Shown here: piece by piece, positions 16,877 through 26,038 of the stretch
Position numbering within the stretch: position 1 is the first letter of the stretch
How the letters are laid out: each line of letters opens with the position of its first letter
NCBI RefSeq assembly: GCF_918741285.1
Contig: NZ_CAKKNC010000017.1
Span: forward strand, 43,527-107,526
Origin: Sphingobium sp. CECT 9361
Lineage (GTDB): Bacteria > Pseudomonadota > Alphaproteobacteria > Sphingomonadales > Sphingomonadaceae
DNA: 64,000 bases
Direction of reading: 5' to 3'
Program-made: the position numbers and the translations under genes
Notes under the pieces: generated by a model
The model's database searches: none
Told to the model about the DNA's origin: nothing
What the model saw: the letters and a program-made list of their open reading frames with translations, nothing else

Positions 16877-18070
16877 TTGTACGAGCATCCCAGCGCGCTG
16901 GGGGTAGCAATTGCCCTCAAACCGGCAGCCCCGGTAACGCTTATTCGCCCGCAGGCAGCAGCCCGCGCCGCCCGATTCTTCTCTGAGAAGTTTCCGGGGC
17001 GCTCGCTTTATGCTGTAAAGGCAAACCCCTCCCCGGAGTTACTCCGGACGTTGTGGGATAGCGGAATCACGCATTATGACGTTGCCTCGATCGTTGAGGT
17101 ACGTTTAGTCGCGGCGACTTTGCCGGAGGCGAAGCTGTGCTTCATGCATCCGGTCAAGGCCGAGGAAGCGATTGCCGAAGCCTATCACACGCATGGTGTC
17201 CGCACCTTCTCGCTCGATACCATCGACGAGCTGGAAAAGATCATGCGCGCCACGGGCGACGCCACCGATCTGGAACTGTGCGTGCGCCTTCGGGTATCGT
17301 CGGACTATTCCGAACTTAGCCTCGCATCGAAATTCGGCGCTGAACTGGGCGAGACCAAGGAACTTTTGATGGCCACCCGTCAGGCGGCGGATGCACTAGG
17401 CATCTGCTTCCATGTCGGTAGCCAGGCAATGAGCCCCCATGCCTATACGCAGGCCATCGAGCGCGTGCGCGCCGCGATTGTCGAAGCGGCGGTTACGGTC
17501 GATATCATCGATGTCGGTGGTGGCTTTCCTTCGGTCTATCCGGGCATGGAGCCGCCTGCCCTCGAACTCTATTTCGATGCGATCCATCGCGGCTTCGAAA
17601 GCCTGCCGGTGTCCTACTCGTCGGAATTGTGGTGCGAGCCGGGTCGCGCGCTCTCCGCAGAGTATAGCTCGCTGATCGTGCGTGTGGAACGTCGCCGCGG
17701 TGACGAACTGTACATCAACGATGGAGCCTATGGTGCATTGTTTGATGCCGCGCATATCGGTTGGCGCTTTCCCGTCACGCTGTTGCGGACGCAGGAAAGC
17801 CAGGCAGAGACCAAGGGTTTCAGCTTCTACGGGCCGACATGCGACGACATGGACCATATGGTCGGGCCATTCATGCTGCCCGCCGATGTGAAAGTCGGCG
17901 ACTATATCGAGATCGGGATGCTGGGTGCTTATGGTTGCGCCATGCGCACCGGGTTCAACGGCTTTTCGTCCGAGACGGTCGTGGCCGTGGACGACGAACC
18001 GATGGCCAGCCTGTATCGCGAAGAAGTCGAAGCGCCGCGCCGCGCCAATGTGGTGAAGCTGGGCCAGTAA
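16877..18070 (+). CDS. Ornithine/lysine decarboxylase, PLP fold type III
   Basis: Decarboxylates ornithine to putrescine (possibly lysine to cadaverine), supplying the diamine for the two carboxyspermidine enzymes upstream. The 397-residue eukaryotic-type enzyme has the pyridoxal lysine K48 in LYAVKANPSPELL, HVGSQ, the glycine loop DVGGGFPS, E-P-G-R-A and the catalytic cysteine in YGPTCDDMD. The start is TTG at 16877, decided by a perfect GGAGGT eight bases upstream; that site is masked in the predicted leader fold. A strong terminator follows the gene. Confidence 0.92.
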   Translation: MYEHPSALGVAIALKPAAPVTLIRPQAAARAARFFSEKFPGRSLYAVKANPSPELLRTLWDSGITHYDVASIVEVRLVAATLPEAKLCFMHPVKAEEAIAEAYHTHGVRTFSLDTIDELEKIMRATGDATDLELCVRLRVSSDYSELSLASKFGAELGETKELLMATRQAADALGICFHVGSQAMSPHAYTQAIERVRAAIVEAAVTVDIIDVGGGFPSVYPGMEPPALELYFDAIHRGFESLPVSYSSELWCEPGRALSAEYSSLIVRVERRRGDELYINDGAYGALFDAAHIGWRFPVTLLRTQESQAETKGFSFYGPTCDDMDHMVGPFMLPADVKVGDYIEIGMLGAYGCAMRTGFNGFSSETVVAVDDEPMASLYREEVEAPRRANVVKLGQ

Positions 18071-18101
18071 GCCCTAAGCCAACGCTATCGCAGAAATTTA
18101 T

Positions 18102-18131
18102 CCCCCGCTCTTATCCGGCGGGGGATTTTTT
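18102..18131 (+). terminator. Intrinsic terminator after the ornithine decarboxylase gene
   Basis: A perfect 7-bp GC stem, cccccgc (18102-18108) with gcggggg (18118-18124), has a nine-base loop and is followed by A and six T (18126-18131). It closes the polyamine transcript and lies just before the convergent methyltransferase stop at 18137. Confidence 0.88.
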
Positions 18132-18136
18132 ATGTG

Positions 18137-19267
18137 TCAGCGGCGGAAGATCGCCGCCAGTTCGACATGCGTGGTCCAGCGGAACTGCCCGACGGGCTGG
18201 ACACTTTCCAGCGTGTAACCGCTTTCGATCAACAGCTTCGCGTCGCGTGCAAAGCTGCCGGGATTGCAGGAGACATAAGCTATGACCGGCACCTGTGCCT
18301 GCGCCAGTTGGAGCGCCTGTTCGCGTGCACCGGCACGTGGCGGGTCGAGCAGGATCGCGTCGAAGCGGTCGAGTTCGGCCGGCATCAACGGCCGCCGGAA
18401 CAGATCGCGATGATCGACGGCCATCTGCCGACCGCTGCGATTAGCGGCAGTCTTGAGCGCCAGCACAAGATCGCGGGCTGCTTCGGCGGTATAGACGGCT
18501 TTGCCATTGCCGAGTGACAAGGCGAAGGTGCCGAGACCGCTGAACAGGTCGGCGATCCGCTTGGCGGGTGCCAGCGCAGCCTGAACGGCAGCGACCAAGG
18601 CAGCTTCGCCATCTGCCGTAGCCTGTAGGAAGGCAAAGGGCGGGAACGGAACCGCTACGCCGTCGAAACTGACGGTCACGGGATCAGGCTCCCACCGTGT
18701 TTGCGGGCCGTAGCCATCGTCTATGGTGAGGCGGGCCAGTTTGTGGCGTTGCGCAAATTCCGTGAGCGATTCGGTTGCGGCAAGGCCCTCCACTTCGATG
18801 CCTTCCAGCATCAGATCCACGCCCTGATCGGTAAGCGTCATGCGGACATGCACGGCGCGACGGTCCCCGACCATTGGATGCAGCAGCGTGCGGATCGGTG
18901 CGACCATCGCGAAGAGCGCCGGATGCAAGACGCTGCACATCTGCATATCAACGATCCGGTGGCTGCCTTCGCTGGCGAACCCCAGATTGAGGTTCTTGCC
19001 GAGCCGCGCTGCACGCAGCGAAGCGCGGCGGCGGCTTTGCGGAGGCGAGATATGTGCGGGGTGAATGATGTTCGCAGAGATCCCCTGCCCCGCCAGCGCG
19101 CCCGCCACTCGGTCGCGCACGAAATCGGACAGGCTGGCATCGTCGACATGCTGCAACTGGCATCCACCACAGAGCGGAAAATGACGGCAAGGCGGATCGA
19201 CATGGTGCGGGCCACGGATCAGCCCCGCCCCGCCGCCCGGTTCCAGGCGGTCCCCCGGCGCGCTCAT
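18137..19267 (-). CDS. 23S rRNA (uracil-5-)-methyltransferase, RumA/RlmD type
   Basis: SAM-dependent m5U methyltransferase of the TrmA/RumA family. The ATG frame has 376 residues. An early cluster of cysteines (P-C-R-H-F-P-L-C-G-G-C) would hold the iron-sulfur cluster, the SAM motif is D-L-F-S-G-L-G-T-F-A-L-S-L, and the nucleophile and base motifs are P-P-R-A-G-A and Y-V-S-C-N-P-G-S-F-A-R-D. Family proteins begin with a TRAM domain, and the frame remains open and TRAM-like (R-L-A-A-K-G-D-G-V-T-A-D-G-R-H-V-P) for 25 codons before this ATG, but without ATG, GTG or TTG. The true start may be CTG at 19342. Confidence 0.85.
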   Translation of the reverse strand: MSAPGDRLEPGGGAGLIRGPHHVDPPCRHFPLCGGCQLQHVDDASLSDFVRDRVAGALAGQGISANIIHPAHISPPQSRRRASLRAARLGKNLNLGFASEGSHRIVDMQMCSVLHPALFAMVAPIRTLLHPMVGDRRAVHVRMTLTDQGVDLMLEGIEVEGLAATESLTEFAQRHKLARLTIDDGYGPQTRWEPDPVTVSFDGVAVPFPPFAFLQATADGEAALVAAVQAALAPAKRIADLFSGLGTFALSLGNGKAVYTAEAARDLVLALKTAANRSGRQMAVDHRDLFRRPLMPAELDRFDAILLDPPRAGAREQALQLAQAQVPVIAYVSCNPGSFARDAKLLIESGYTLESVQPVGQFRWTTHVELAAIFRR

Positions 19268-19356
19268 CGGTACATGGCGGCCATCGGCGGTGACGCCGTC
19301 GCCTTTTGCGGCGAGGCGGGTGATGAGATCGGTGTCGGTCAGCGTCTTGTCTTTCG

Positions 19357-20739
19357 TTACAGGCGGGACGCGATAGCCGCTGGCACCTGCGCAATCAATT
19401 CATCCGCGACAAAAGCAGCACCAGCGCGCCGGGCGGCCTCTCCGTGGAGCCAGACCGCTTCGCAGGCTGCCCGGAAAGGATCGTGGGTGACAGCGAGGCG
19501 CGCCGCGCACAACCCCGCCAAGACATCGCCCGTCCCGGCAGTCGATAACCATGAGGATGCGGGGCGCGAGACGGCTGCGCGGCCATCGGGGGCAGCGACA
19601 ATGCTATGCGCGCCTTTCAGCACAACGACTGCGCCCGATTGGGCGGCGGCGGTCTGTGCCTGCATAATCGGATTGCCTTCGAGTGGACCGAACAGTGCTT
19701 CGAACTCTCCCGCGTGGGGCGTCAGGATCGCGCATTGCGGGAGCACGGCGAAACCGAGCGACTTCAACGCCAAAAGTCCATCGGCATCGATTACCGCCCG
19801 ATGACCTGCCGACAGCGCCGATGCCATGCGGGCGATACTGGCTCCATCCCGCCCTAGCCCCGGCCCGATGAGACTGACGGCGATACGCGGATCGGCAAAG
19901 GCATCTGCGGGTTCGTCGTCGTTTTGGACGATGGCATGAGGTAGGCTTGGAATGGGTATGGGCGCACCGACCTTCACATAACCCGCCCCGCCATGCGCCG
20001 CAGCCAGCGCAGCGAGAGCAGCAGCGCCCGGCATCGCTCCCGCGAGAACCGCCACGAGGCCGCGTGTATATTTATGCGCGTCCTTTGCCGGAGCCGTCAA
20101 GTGCGGGGCCGTGAGCAGGCGCACACGCGCATTCTGCGTGGGAATATCGATGTCGGCACAAACCAACCTGTCGAACCGGGAAGCCGACGGATCGAGAACA
20201 TGGGCAGGCTTCAACGCGCCCAGGCTGATGCACGTATTGAAATGCGGAACGTCGGACAGAGGCGCACCGCTATCGGTATCGATGCCGCTAGGTAGATCGA
20301 TGGCGTAGGTCTTGCTGGCATCATCGGCCAATGCCGACAGACGCTCAGCGAGCGCCTTATCCAGACCTCGCGTGAGGCCAGTGCCGAACAAGGCATCGAC
20401 CAACTGTGTTGCCGGGGATGCAGTGAACACGTCCTCGACCGGACCGTCCCACAAGGCGCGCGCCTGCTGCGATGAAGGCGTGCGGCTTTCTCCTGTTGCA
20501 GCAACGCGAACCGGGACGCCGTGGCCGCGCAATATGCGGGCGATGACGAAGCCGTCTCCGCCATTGTTGCCCGGACCGCACAGAACCAGCGTGTCGCGTT
20601 TACCGCCTGCGCGCCAGATGATGTCGGCTGCGGCGGCGCCTGCCTTTTCCATCAGCGCATATTCGGGTACGCCGCTGGCAAAGACCGCTTGCTCCGCCGC
20701 ACGCATTTCTGTCGCGGTCAGGATGGCGAGGCCGGTCAT
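19357..20739 (-). CDS. nnrD: Bifunctional NAD(P)H-hydrate epimerase/dehydratase
   Basis: Repairs NADHX and NADPHX, damaged hydrated cofactors. The 460-residue protein fuses a YjeF-N epimerase domain (about 1-210; LCGPGNNGGDGFVIAR and D-L-P-S-G-I-D-T-D) to a ribokinase-like dehydratase domain (about 220-460; L-T-P-H-A-G-E-F and the nucleotide signature STAGTGDVLAGL). Its ATG overlaps the stop of the upstream lipoprotein gene as ATGA. It ends close to the start of the methyltransferase gene. Confidence 0.94.
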   Translation of the reverse strand: MTGLAILTATEMRAAEQAVFASGVPEYALMEKAGAAAADIIWRAGGKRDTLVLCGPGNNGGDGFVIARILRGHGVPVRVAATGESRTPSSQQARALWDGPVEDVFTASPATQLVDALFGTGLTRGLDKALAERLSALADDASKTYAIDLPSGIDTDSGAPLSDVPHFNTCISLGALKPAHVLDPSASRFDRLVCADIDIPTQNARVRLLTAPHLTAPAKDAHKYTRGLVAVLAGAMPGAAALAALAAAHGGAGYVKVGAPIPIPSLPHAIVQNDDEPADAFADPRIAVSLIGPGLGRDGASIARMASALSAGHRAVIDADGLLALKSLGFAVLPQCAILTPHAGEFEALFGPLEGNPIMQAQTAAAQSGAVVVLKGAHSIVAAPDGRAAVSRPASSWLSTAGTGDVLAGLCAARLAVTHDPFRAACEAVWLHGEAARRAGAAFVADELIAQVPAAIASRL

Positions 20740-21101
20740 TTGGGCGATGCTATCTGCGCCTGAAGATCGTAGAGATCACTGCCGACCTTTACGGTGATGC
20801 GGTCGCCTTGGGTAATGGTCACCGCAGCGGGATCGGACCCGTCCGCCGCTACGACCCCGCGCCCGTCCGTGACGATCCGAAAACGGCGAAATCCGCCATC
20901 GGGATGGCGGATCGTCAATCGGTCACCAGAGACTTCGCTCCGGCAAACCGGCTCCACTTTCGCTGCACCATCGACCTGACACAGAACCGTGTCGGGCGAC
21001 TTGGGGTCAATCGCCATTGTGTCGGCTTTACCAAGCTGATCGCAGCCGCTCAGGACGAGCAGGGCTGCGATCAGAAGATGATCAGATGTCCGCGTAGACA
21101 T
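20736..21101 (-). CDS. Small lipoprotein of unknown function
   Basis: A 121-residue protein with a short signal peptide and lipobox L-S-G-C at about residue 20, so it is probably lipidated and periplasmic. The mature part has two more cysteines (V-L-C-Q-V and V-C-R-S), which may pair, and an all-beta look. I do not recognise a family. It sits between ilvD (20-nt overlap) and nnrD (ATGA overlap), so it is translationally tied to both, but these neighbours do not suggest a role. Confidence 0.7.
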   Translation of the reverse strand: MSTRTSDHLLIAALLVLSGCDQLGKADTMAIDPKSPDTVLCQVDGAAKVEPVCRSEVSGDRLTIRHPDGGFRRFRIVTDGRGVVAADGSDPAAVTITQGDRITVKVGSDLYDLQAQIASPK

Positions 21102-22803
21102 GAGTTTCGGCGCTGCCTCCGGGATGCGTTACGGCACCCTGATAGGCCGGACCGACGTTCTGCGCATAGCGCCAAAGTGCGCCGGACTGATAATCATGCG
21201 CGCGCGGCTGCCAGGCGGCACGACGTTCCGCCAGCACGGTGGCGTCGACGTTCAGGTCAATCGTGCCAGCTTCCGCGTCGATGGAGATGATGTCGCCATC
21301 CTGCACCAATGCGATCGGGCCGCCTTCTGCCGCTTCGGGACCGACATGGCCGATGCAGAAGCCGCGCGTGGCGCCGGAGAAGCGGCCATCGGTGATGAGC
21401 GCAACGCTTTCGCCCATGCCCTGCCCATAGAGCGCCGCCGTTGTAGAAAGCATCTCCCGCATACCGGGACCGCCCTTCGGCCCTTCGTACCGGATCACGA
21501 TGACCGACCCTTCGCGGATCTGCCGCGCTTCGACGGCGGCAAAGCAATCTTCTTCGCAATCGAACACCTGCGCCGGGCCGGTGAACTGCAGGCGATCCAT
21601 CCCGGCAACCTTCACGATGGCACCATCGGGCGCCAGCGTACCGCGCAGGCCAACGACACCGCCCGTGGGGCTGAGTGGCGTCTTCACATCATAGATGACC
21701 TTCTGATCGGGGTTCCACGTCACCTGATCGATATTCTCGCCCAGCGTCTTGCCGGTCACGGTCATGCAATCACCATGCAGAAGGTCGTTTTCCAGCAAGG
21801 TCTTCATCAGCATGTAGACGCCACCGGCATCGTACATATCCTTGGCGACATAGCGGCCGCCCGGCTGAAGATCAGCGATGTAAGGTGTGGTCTTGAAGAT
21901 TTCGGCCACGTCGAACAGATCGAACGCGATGCCCGCTTCATGCGCCATAGCAGGAAGATGCAGGCCGCCATTGGTCGAGCCACCGGTCGCCGCGACGACG
22001 CGCGCCGCATTCTCGAACGCTTCGCGCGTGCAGATGTCGCGCGGACGGATATTGCGCGCCAGCAATTCCATGACCTGCTCGCCTGCTGCAATCGCGATGT
22101 CGCCACGCGTCTGATAGGGCGCAGGCACCATATTGCTGTTGGGGAGCGACAGGCCGATTGCTTCGCCCACGCACGCCATCGTGTTGGCGGTATACTGGCC
22201 ACCACATGCGCCGTGTCCGGGGCAAGCGACCTTTTCCAGATCCATCAATTCCTTCAACGGACAGTTTCCGGCGGCATATTTGCCGACGACTTCGAACACG
22301 TCCTTCACGGTCACGTCCTTGCCGTGGAAATGACCCGGCAGGATCGATCCGCCATAGACGAAGATCGAAGGGACATTGAGGCGCAGCATCGCCATCATCA
22401 TGCCCGGCAAAGACTTGTCGCATCCAGCAAAGGCCACCAGCGCATCGTAGCAGTGGCCACGCACGGACAGTTCGACGGAGTCGGCGATGACTTCGCGGCT
22501 GACGAGCGAGCTTTTCATGCCCTGATGCCCCATCGCGATGCCGTCGGTCACGGTGATCGTGTTGAAGCGGCGCGGCATCCCGCCTGCGCGATTGACGCCA
22601 TCGCGGCAAATATCAGCCTGATCGTTCAGGGTCGTGTTGCACGGCGCGCTGTCGTTACCGGCAGAAGCAATACCGACGAAGGGGCGGCCAATCTCTTCTT
22701 CGGTCAGGCCCATAGCGTAGTAATAGCTGCGGTGCGGCGCGCGCTCCGGCCCTACCGATACGTGACGGCTGGGAAGTTTCGCCTTGTCGAAAGTATGTGT
22801 CAT
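21082..22803 (-). CDS. ilvD: Dihydroxy-acid dehydratase
   Basis: Converts 2,3-dihydroxy-isovalerate and its homologue to the 2-oxoacids of valine and isoleucine synthesis, using an iron-sulfur cluster and Mg2+. The 573-residue protein shows [27 protein letters not shown] and the C-terminal [10 protein letters not shown] segment with normal spacing. The frame extends 11 codons further, but the ATG at 22803 has a GAAGGG ribosome binding site and gives the standard N terminus (M-T-H-T-F-D-K). It is followed by an overlapping lipoprotein gene and nnrD. Confidence 0.96.
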   Translation of the reverse strand: MTHTFDKAKLPSRHVSVGPERAPHRSYYYAMGLTEEEIGRPFVGIASAGNDSAPCNTTLNDQADICRDGVNRAGGMPRRFNTITVTDGIAMGHQGMKSSLVSREVIADSVELSVRGHCYDALVAFAGCDKSLPGMMMAMLRLNVPSIFVYGGSILPGHFHGKDVTVKDVFEVVGKYAAGNCPLKELMDLEKVACPGHGACGGQYTANTMACVGEAIGLSLPNSNMVPAPYQTRGDIAIAAGEQVMELLARNIRPRDICTREAFENAARVVAATGGSTNGGLHLPAMAHEAGIAFDLFDVAEIFKTTPYIADLQPGGRYVAKDMYDAGGVYMLMKTLLENDLLHGDCMTVTGKTLGENIDQVTWNPDQKVIYDVKTPLSPTGGVVGLRGTLAPDGAIVKVAGMDRLQFTGPAQVFDCEEDCFAAVEARQIREGSVIVIRYEGPKGGPGMREMLSTTAALYGQGMGESVALITDGRFSGATRGFCIGHVGPEAAEGGPIALVQDGDIISIDAEAGTIDLNVDATVLAERRAAWQPRAHDYQSGALWRYAQNVGPAYQGAVTHPGGSAETHVYADI

Positions 22804-22847
22804 GATTGGCCCTTCGTTGTGCGGGCCTCTTTCCAAAAAGGCAGCGT

Positions 22848-23561
22848 TTACGCAAGAGCGTTACGGCACGCTTCCATCACTGGGGCCAGATAATCGGCAA
22901 AACGCGCCTGCCCAGCCTCATCGCGCACCAGATCCTGCCGCATTTCGACGCCCAGATAGGGGATACCGCGCGCCTCGGCATGGCGATTCATCGTCGCGTT
23001 CAGGATGGTGCCGGAATAGGGAAGCTGATCGCCGACATTGAGACCAGCGGCTTCCAGCATGGGTATCGCGATACGCGCTGCGCGGTCATCGCTATTGTAG
23101 AGTATCCCTATATGCCAGGGACGCGGCTCGTCGCGCGACGATAATGACGGCGTGAAACTGTGCAACGACAGGATGAACGGTCGCGTCATGGCATCCAATG
23201 CCGCCGTCACCGCGGCGTGATAAGGGCGGTAGAAGCGATTTATGCGAGCGTGGCGGTCAGCATCGACATTACCCGGAATGGGGTGGCCGTCGCTTTCGGT
23301 CGGAATGAGGCCGGGAGAGTCCTCTTCCCGGTTGAGGTCGATCACCAAGCGGGACAAACCACCGAGCACCGCACCGCAGCCAGTGCGTGCGCATAGCTGC
23401 CGCGCCACTTCCGCCACGCCGATGTCGACAGCGATGTGTTCGTTCAGAAGGACCGGATCCATGCCGAGGTCGATGTCCGACAGCACAAAAGCCGATGCGT
23501 GATCGGCGATGATGAGTATGTTGCTTTCCCGCGCGGGAATGAGGGTGAAGGCGTCGCTCAT
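22848..23561 (-). CDS. N-formylglutamate amidohydrolase family protein
   Basis: Hydrolyses N-formylglutamate or a related N-acyl amino acid. The 237-residue protein (from the ATG at 23561) shows I-I-A-D-H-A-S-A near the start for metal binding, [16 protein letters not shown] and L-S-L-H-S-F-T-P, all of the FGase family. ATG overlaps the ispE stop as ATGA, so the two genes are coupled. No other histidine utilisation genes are near, so a link to the HutG pathway is not supported here. Confidence 0.85.
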   Translation of the reverse strand: MSDAFTLIPARESNILIIADHASAFVLSDIDLGMDPVLLNEHIAVDIGVAEVARQLCARTGCGAVLGGLSRLVIDLNREEDSPGLIPTESDGHPIPGNVDADRHARINRFYRPYHAAVTAALDAMTRPFILSLHSFTPSLSSRDEPRPWHIGILYNSDDRAARIAIPMLEAAGLNVGDQLPYSGTILNATMNRHAEARGIPYLGVEMRQDLVRDEAGQARFADYLAPVMEACRNALA

Positions 23562-24403
23562 GCGCTTCTGATCCCTGTAGGCAAGGTCCACCATGTGGGT
23601 GACATCGACGCTGCCGCGGCATCGCGGGCTTCAGTGGAAGCGAACAGCGCAAAGCATGTGGCGCCGGAACCCGACATGCGGGCGAGCTTTACGCCGGGTT
23701 GGGCCGATAGCGACGCGATGACTTCAGCAATTACGGGCACGAGTGCAGCGGCGGGTGGATAAAGATCGTTGCGTCCGTCCTCCACGATGGTCGTAAGATC
23801 GCTGGCATCTAGCGGCCCCTTGTCGATTGTATCCCATCCTGCGAACACCGGCGCAGTGGATAAGCCGACACCTGGATTGACGAGCAACAGCGGCATTCCA
23901 GACAGCCCCTCTATCGTCCGCAGGTCGAGCGCTTCTCCGCGCCCCGTGCCCATCAAGGTGCGACTGACAAGGCAGGCTGGCACGTCCGACCCCAAAGCCG
24001 CAGCGATATCCATCATGTCGATATCGAGTGACCACAGACGCGCCAGCAAGCGCAACGTAGCCGCAGCATCCGCCGATCCGCCGCCAATCCCAGATGCAAC
24101 CGGCAGGTTTTTGGTCAGGCAGATATCAGCACCTAAGCCGACACCTGCGTAGTTCTGCAACGCCTTTGCGGCCTGTAGGACAAGATTGTCCGGCCCGCTA
24201 TCCAGCCCCGCCGCAAAGGGTCCATTGATGGTCAGGGTCAACGCCCCATCATCGCGCACCGTAGCCGCCAACTCATCGCCATCCCCTGCAAAGGCGAACA
24301 GGCTTTCGATGTCATGATAGCCATCATCCCGCCGCTGCCGGACATGCAGCGCGAGGTTGATCTTGGCATAAGCGGTTTCGGTATCGGATCGAGGAAGGCT
24401 CAA
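23558..24403 (-). CDS. ispE: 4-diphosphocytidyl-2-C-methyl-D-erythritol kinase
   Basis: An ATP-dependent kinase of the MEP isoprenoid pathway. The 281-residue GHMP-kinase fold has A-Y-A-K-I-N-L-A-L-H at the N terminus, the glycine-rich ATP motif L-P-V-A-S-G-I-G-G-G-S-A-D-A and the C-terminal M-S-G-S-G-A-T-C-F-A-L-F. The start codon is TTG, and it overlaps the stop of the TPR gene upstream as TTGA. The gene ends with an ATGA overlap into the amidohydrolase gene. Adjacency to a TPR protein is common in alphaproteobacteria. Confidence 0.94.
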   Translation of the reverse strand: MSLPRSDTETAYAKINLALHVRQRRDDGYHDIESLFAFAGDGDELAATVRDDGALTLTINGPFAAGLDSGPDNLVLQAAKALQNYAGVGLGADICLTKNLPVASGIGGGSADAAATLRLLARLWSLDIDMMDIAAALGSDVPACLVSRTLMGTGRGEALDLRTIEGLSGMPLLLVNPGVGLSTAPVFAGWDTIDKGPLDASDLTTIVEDGRNDLYPPAAALVPVIAEVIASLSAQPGVKLARMSGSGATCFALFASTEARDAAAASMSPTWWTLPTGIRSA

Positions 24404-26025
24404 GGCGCGGATAGCTCCGGTTTGTAGCCGCCGCGCACCTTGCCGCCGATCCGCGTTGCCGCTTCCCCCTCGGCAAATGTGCTGGCCGCCGTCCAGGCGT
24501 ATCGCGCTTCATAACGCCGACCGACCGCCCACAAAGCATCGCCCAGATGTTCGTTGACCGTCACATCATCAGGTGCGCCTGCAGCCGCTTTTTCCAGCAC
24601 CGGAACCGCGCTGCGCGCATCGCCCGAGACATAATGCGCCCAACCTAGCGAATCTGCTATCGCAGCGTCGTCGGGGCGCAATGCACTGGCCTTGCGCAGC
24701 AGGGCCAGTGCTGCGGGAACATTCAGTCGCCGCTCGACCTGTGCATAGCCGAGATAGTTCAGTACGACGGGCTCTTCCGGCGCGAGCGCCAATGCCTTAT
24801 CGAGAGCAACCTTTGCTTCGGCCCAGCGCCCGCCGCGCTCCAGCGCACTGCCTTCGAGAAGGTACAGCGACCAAGGCGCCACGCCACCCGCGAGCCGCTG
24901 CTGCGCTTGACGATAAGCGTCCACTGCTGGACCGAATTGTTTCATGTCGGACAGAAGGTTTGCCAGTTGCAGATATTGTGCGGCAGTCGCATCGGGCTGC
25001 GCCACCGTTTCTTGCGCAACCGCCAGCGCTTCATCCTGCCGCCCCGCTTGCGACAGCGCGCTGATGCGGATGTCGTCGGCAACCGCCACCCATACCGATC
25101 TGCGCGGCACCTTCAGCGCTTCCGCAATCGCAGCGTCCGAATAATCGGACAGCGCGAGTTGCCGCGCGAGGGCCACGCGCATTTCCGCGCTTTTGGGATC
25201 GGAAAAGCTGGCGAGGCGGGCGAGTGTGAGTGCCAGTGAACGGCTGTTGCCGCCGCCCACATCGTCGGCAAGACGTGCAAATGTCCGCCCGAAACCCTGC
25301 GCGGGCGTCAGCGCGGGAATGGATATCCGCCTATTTGTCGCAAGTTCCGCCTTGGCAGCTATCAATGCGGGGTCATCGCGATTGAGCAGCGCAGCGGCAT
25401 CGTCCCTCCGACCGAGCGCGGCCAAACGCATCGCAAGGGCTATCCGCAAACCAACCTGCGTCGAAGTCTGCAACGACAGGGCGCGAAGAATGGCCGGATC
25501 GGCCGCCGCCTGTTGCCCACGGGCAAGCGCCTGCAGCGCCACATGCTCGTCGATGTATCGCCCGGTCAATGTGGCGAACTGGCTCTTTTCATCCGCCAAC
25601 GGCGCCACATACGGCCCATCGACTACCGAAACCCAACTGGTCAAAAACGGCGCGAGGAAGGCGAAATTCTCTTCGGCCTTCAACCGATCTGCCCAGTGGC
25701 GCGCACCATCCCAATCCTTGCGGCTCAGGGCATCGATGGCGAACAGGAGGGTTCCGTCTCGCGGCAATACGCCTGCGGCATCCAGCACCCGCGCGGACCG
25801 CAAAGCCAGCCCCATATCGCCCGCTTCAAGCGCCTGTCGGTAGGACCGCAGCGCCAGCACTGCGTTGTCCGGATCGGCAGCCATTGCCTGCGCATAGCCG
25901 TCCACCGCAATAGTCAGCGCCCCGTCCCCATCGGCCAACCGCGCCCGCGCATAAGCGTTGAGCGCAGGCGTATCGACCACCGCCCCGGCCCCAACCGGGA
26001 TCATTGCGGTGGCCAGTATCGCCAA
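24400..26025 (-). CDS. Tetratricopeptide repeat protein, probably exported
   Basis: About 541 residues of degenerate TPR repeats; the clearest are near the C terminus (E-P-V-V-L-N-Y-L-G-Y-A-Q-V, D-D-A-A-I-A-D-S-L-G-W-A-H-Y-V-S-G, and V-N-E-H-L-G-D-A-L-W-A-V-G). A hydrophobic, Ala-rich stretch at the N terminus looks like a signal peptide. The start is unclear: TTG at 26025 gives a better export signal, while ATG at 26004 would cut into it. The frame runs open into the preceding gene (to 26532), but that part has no protein-like character. It is 13 nt after the ETF-QO stop and coupled to ispE. Confidence 0.82.
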   Translation of the reverse strand: MAILATAMIPVGAGAVVDTPALNAYARARLADGDGALTIAVDGYAQAMAADPDNAVLALRSYRQALEAGDMGLALRSARVLDAAGVLPRDGTLLFAIDALSRKDWDGARHWADRLKAEENFAFLAPFLTSWVSVVDGPYVAPLADEKSQFATLTGRYIDEHVALQALARGQQAAADPAILRALSLQTSTQVGLRIALAMRLAALGRRDDAAALLNRDDPALIAAKAELATNRRISIPALTPAQGFGRTFARLADDVGGGNSRSLALTLARLASFSDPKSAEMRVALARQLALSDYSDAAIAEALKVPRRSVWVAVADDIRISALSQAGRQDEALAVAQETVAQPDATAAQYLQLANLLSDMKQFGPAVDAYRQAQQRLAGGVAPWSLYLLEGSALERGGRWAEAKVALDKALALAPEEPVVLNYLGYAQVERRLNVPAALALLRKASALRPDDAAIADSLGWAHYVSGDARSAVPVLEKAAAGAPDDVTVNEHLGDALWAVGRRYEARYAWTAASTFAEGEAATRIGGKVRGGYKPELSAP

Positions 26026-26038
26026 GGGGAACAGATGC

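Noticed and set aside
21100..22893. A 597-codon open frame antisense to ilvD
   Set aside because: The IlvD motifs are complete on the minus strand; the plus-strand frame is a composition shadow.
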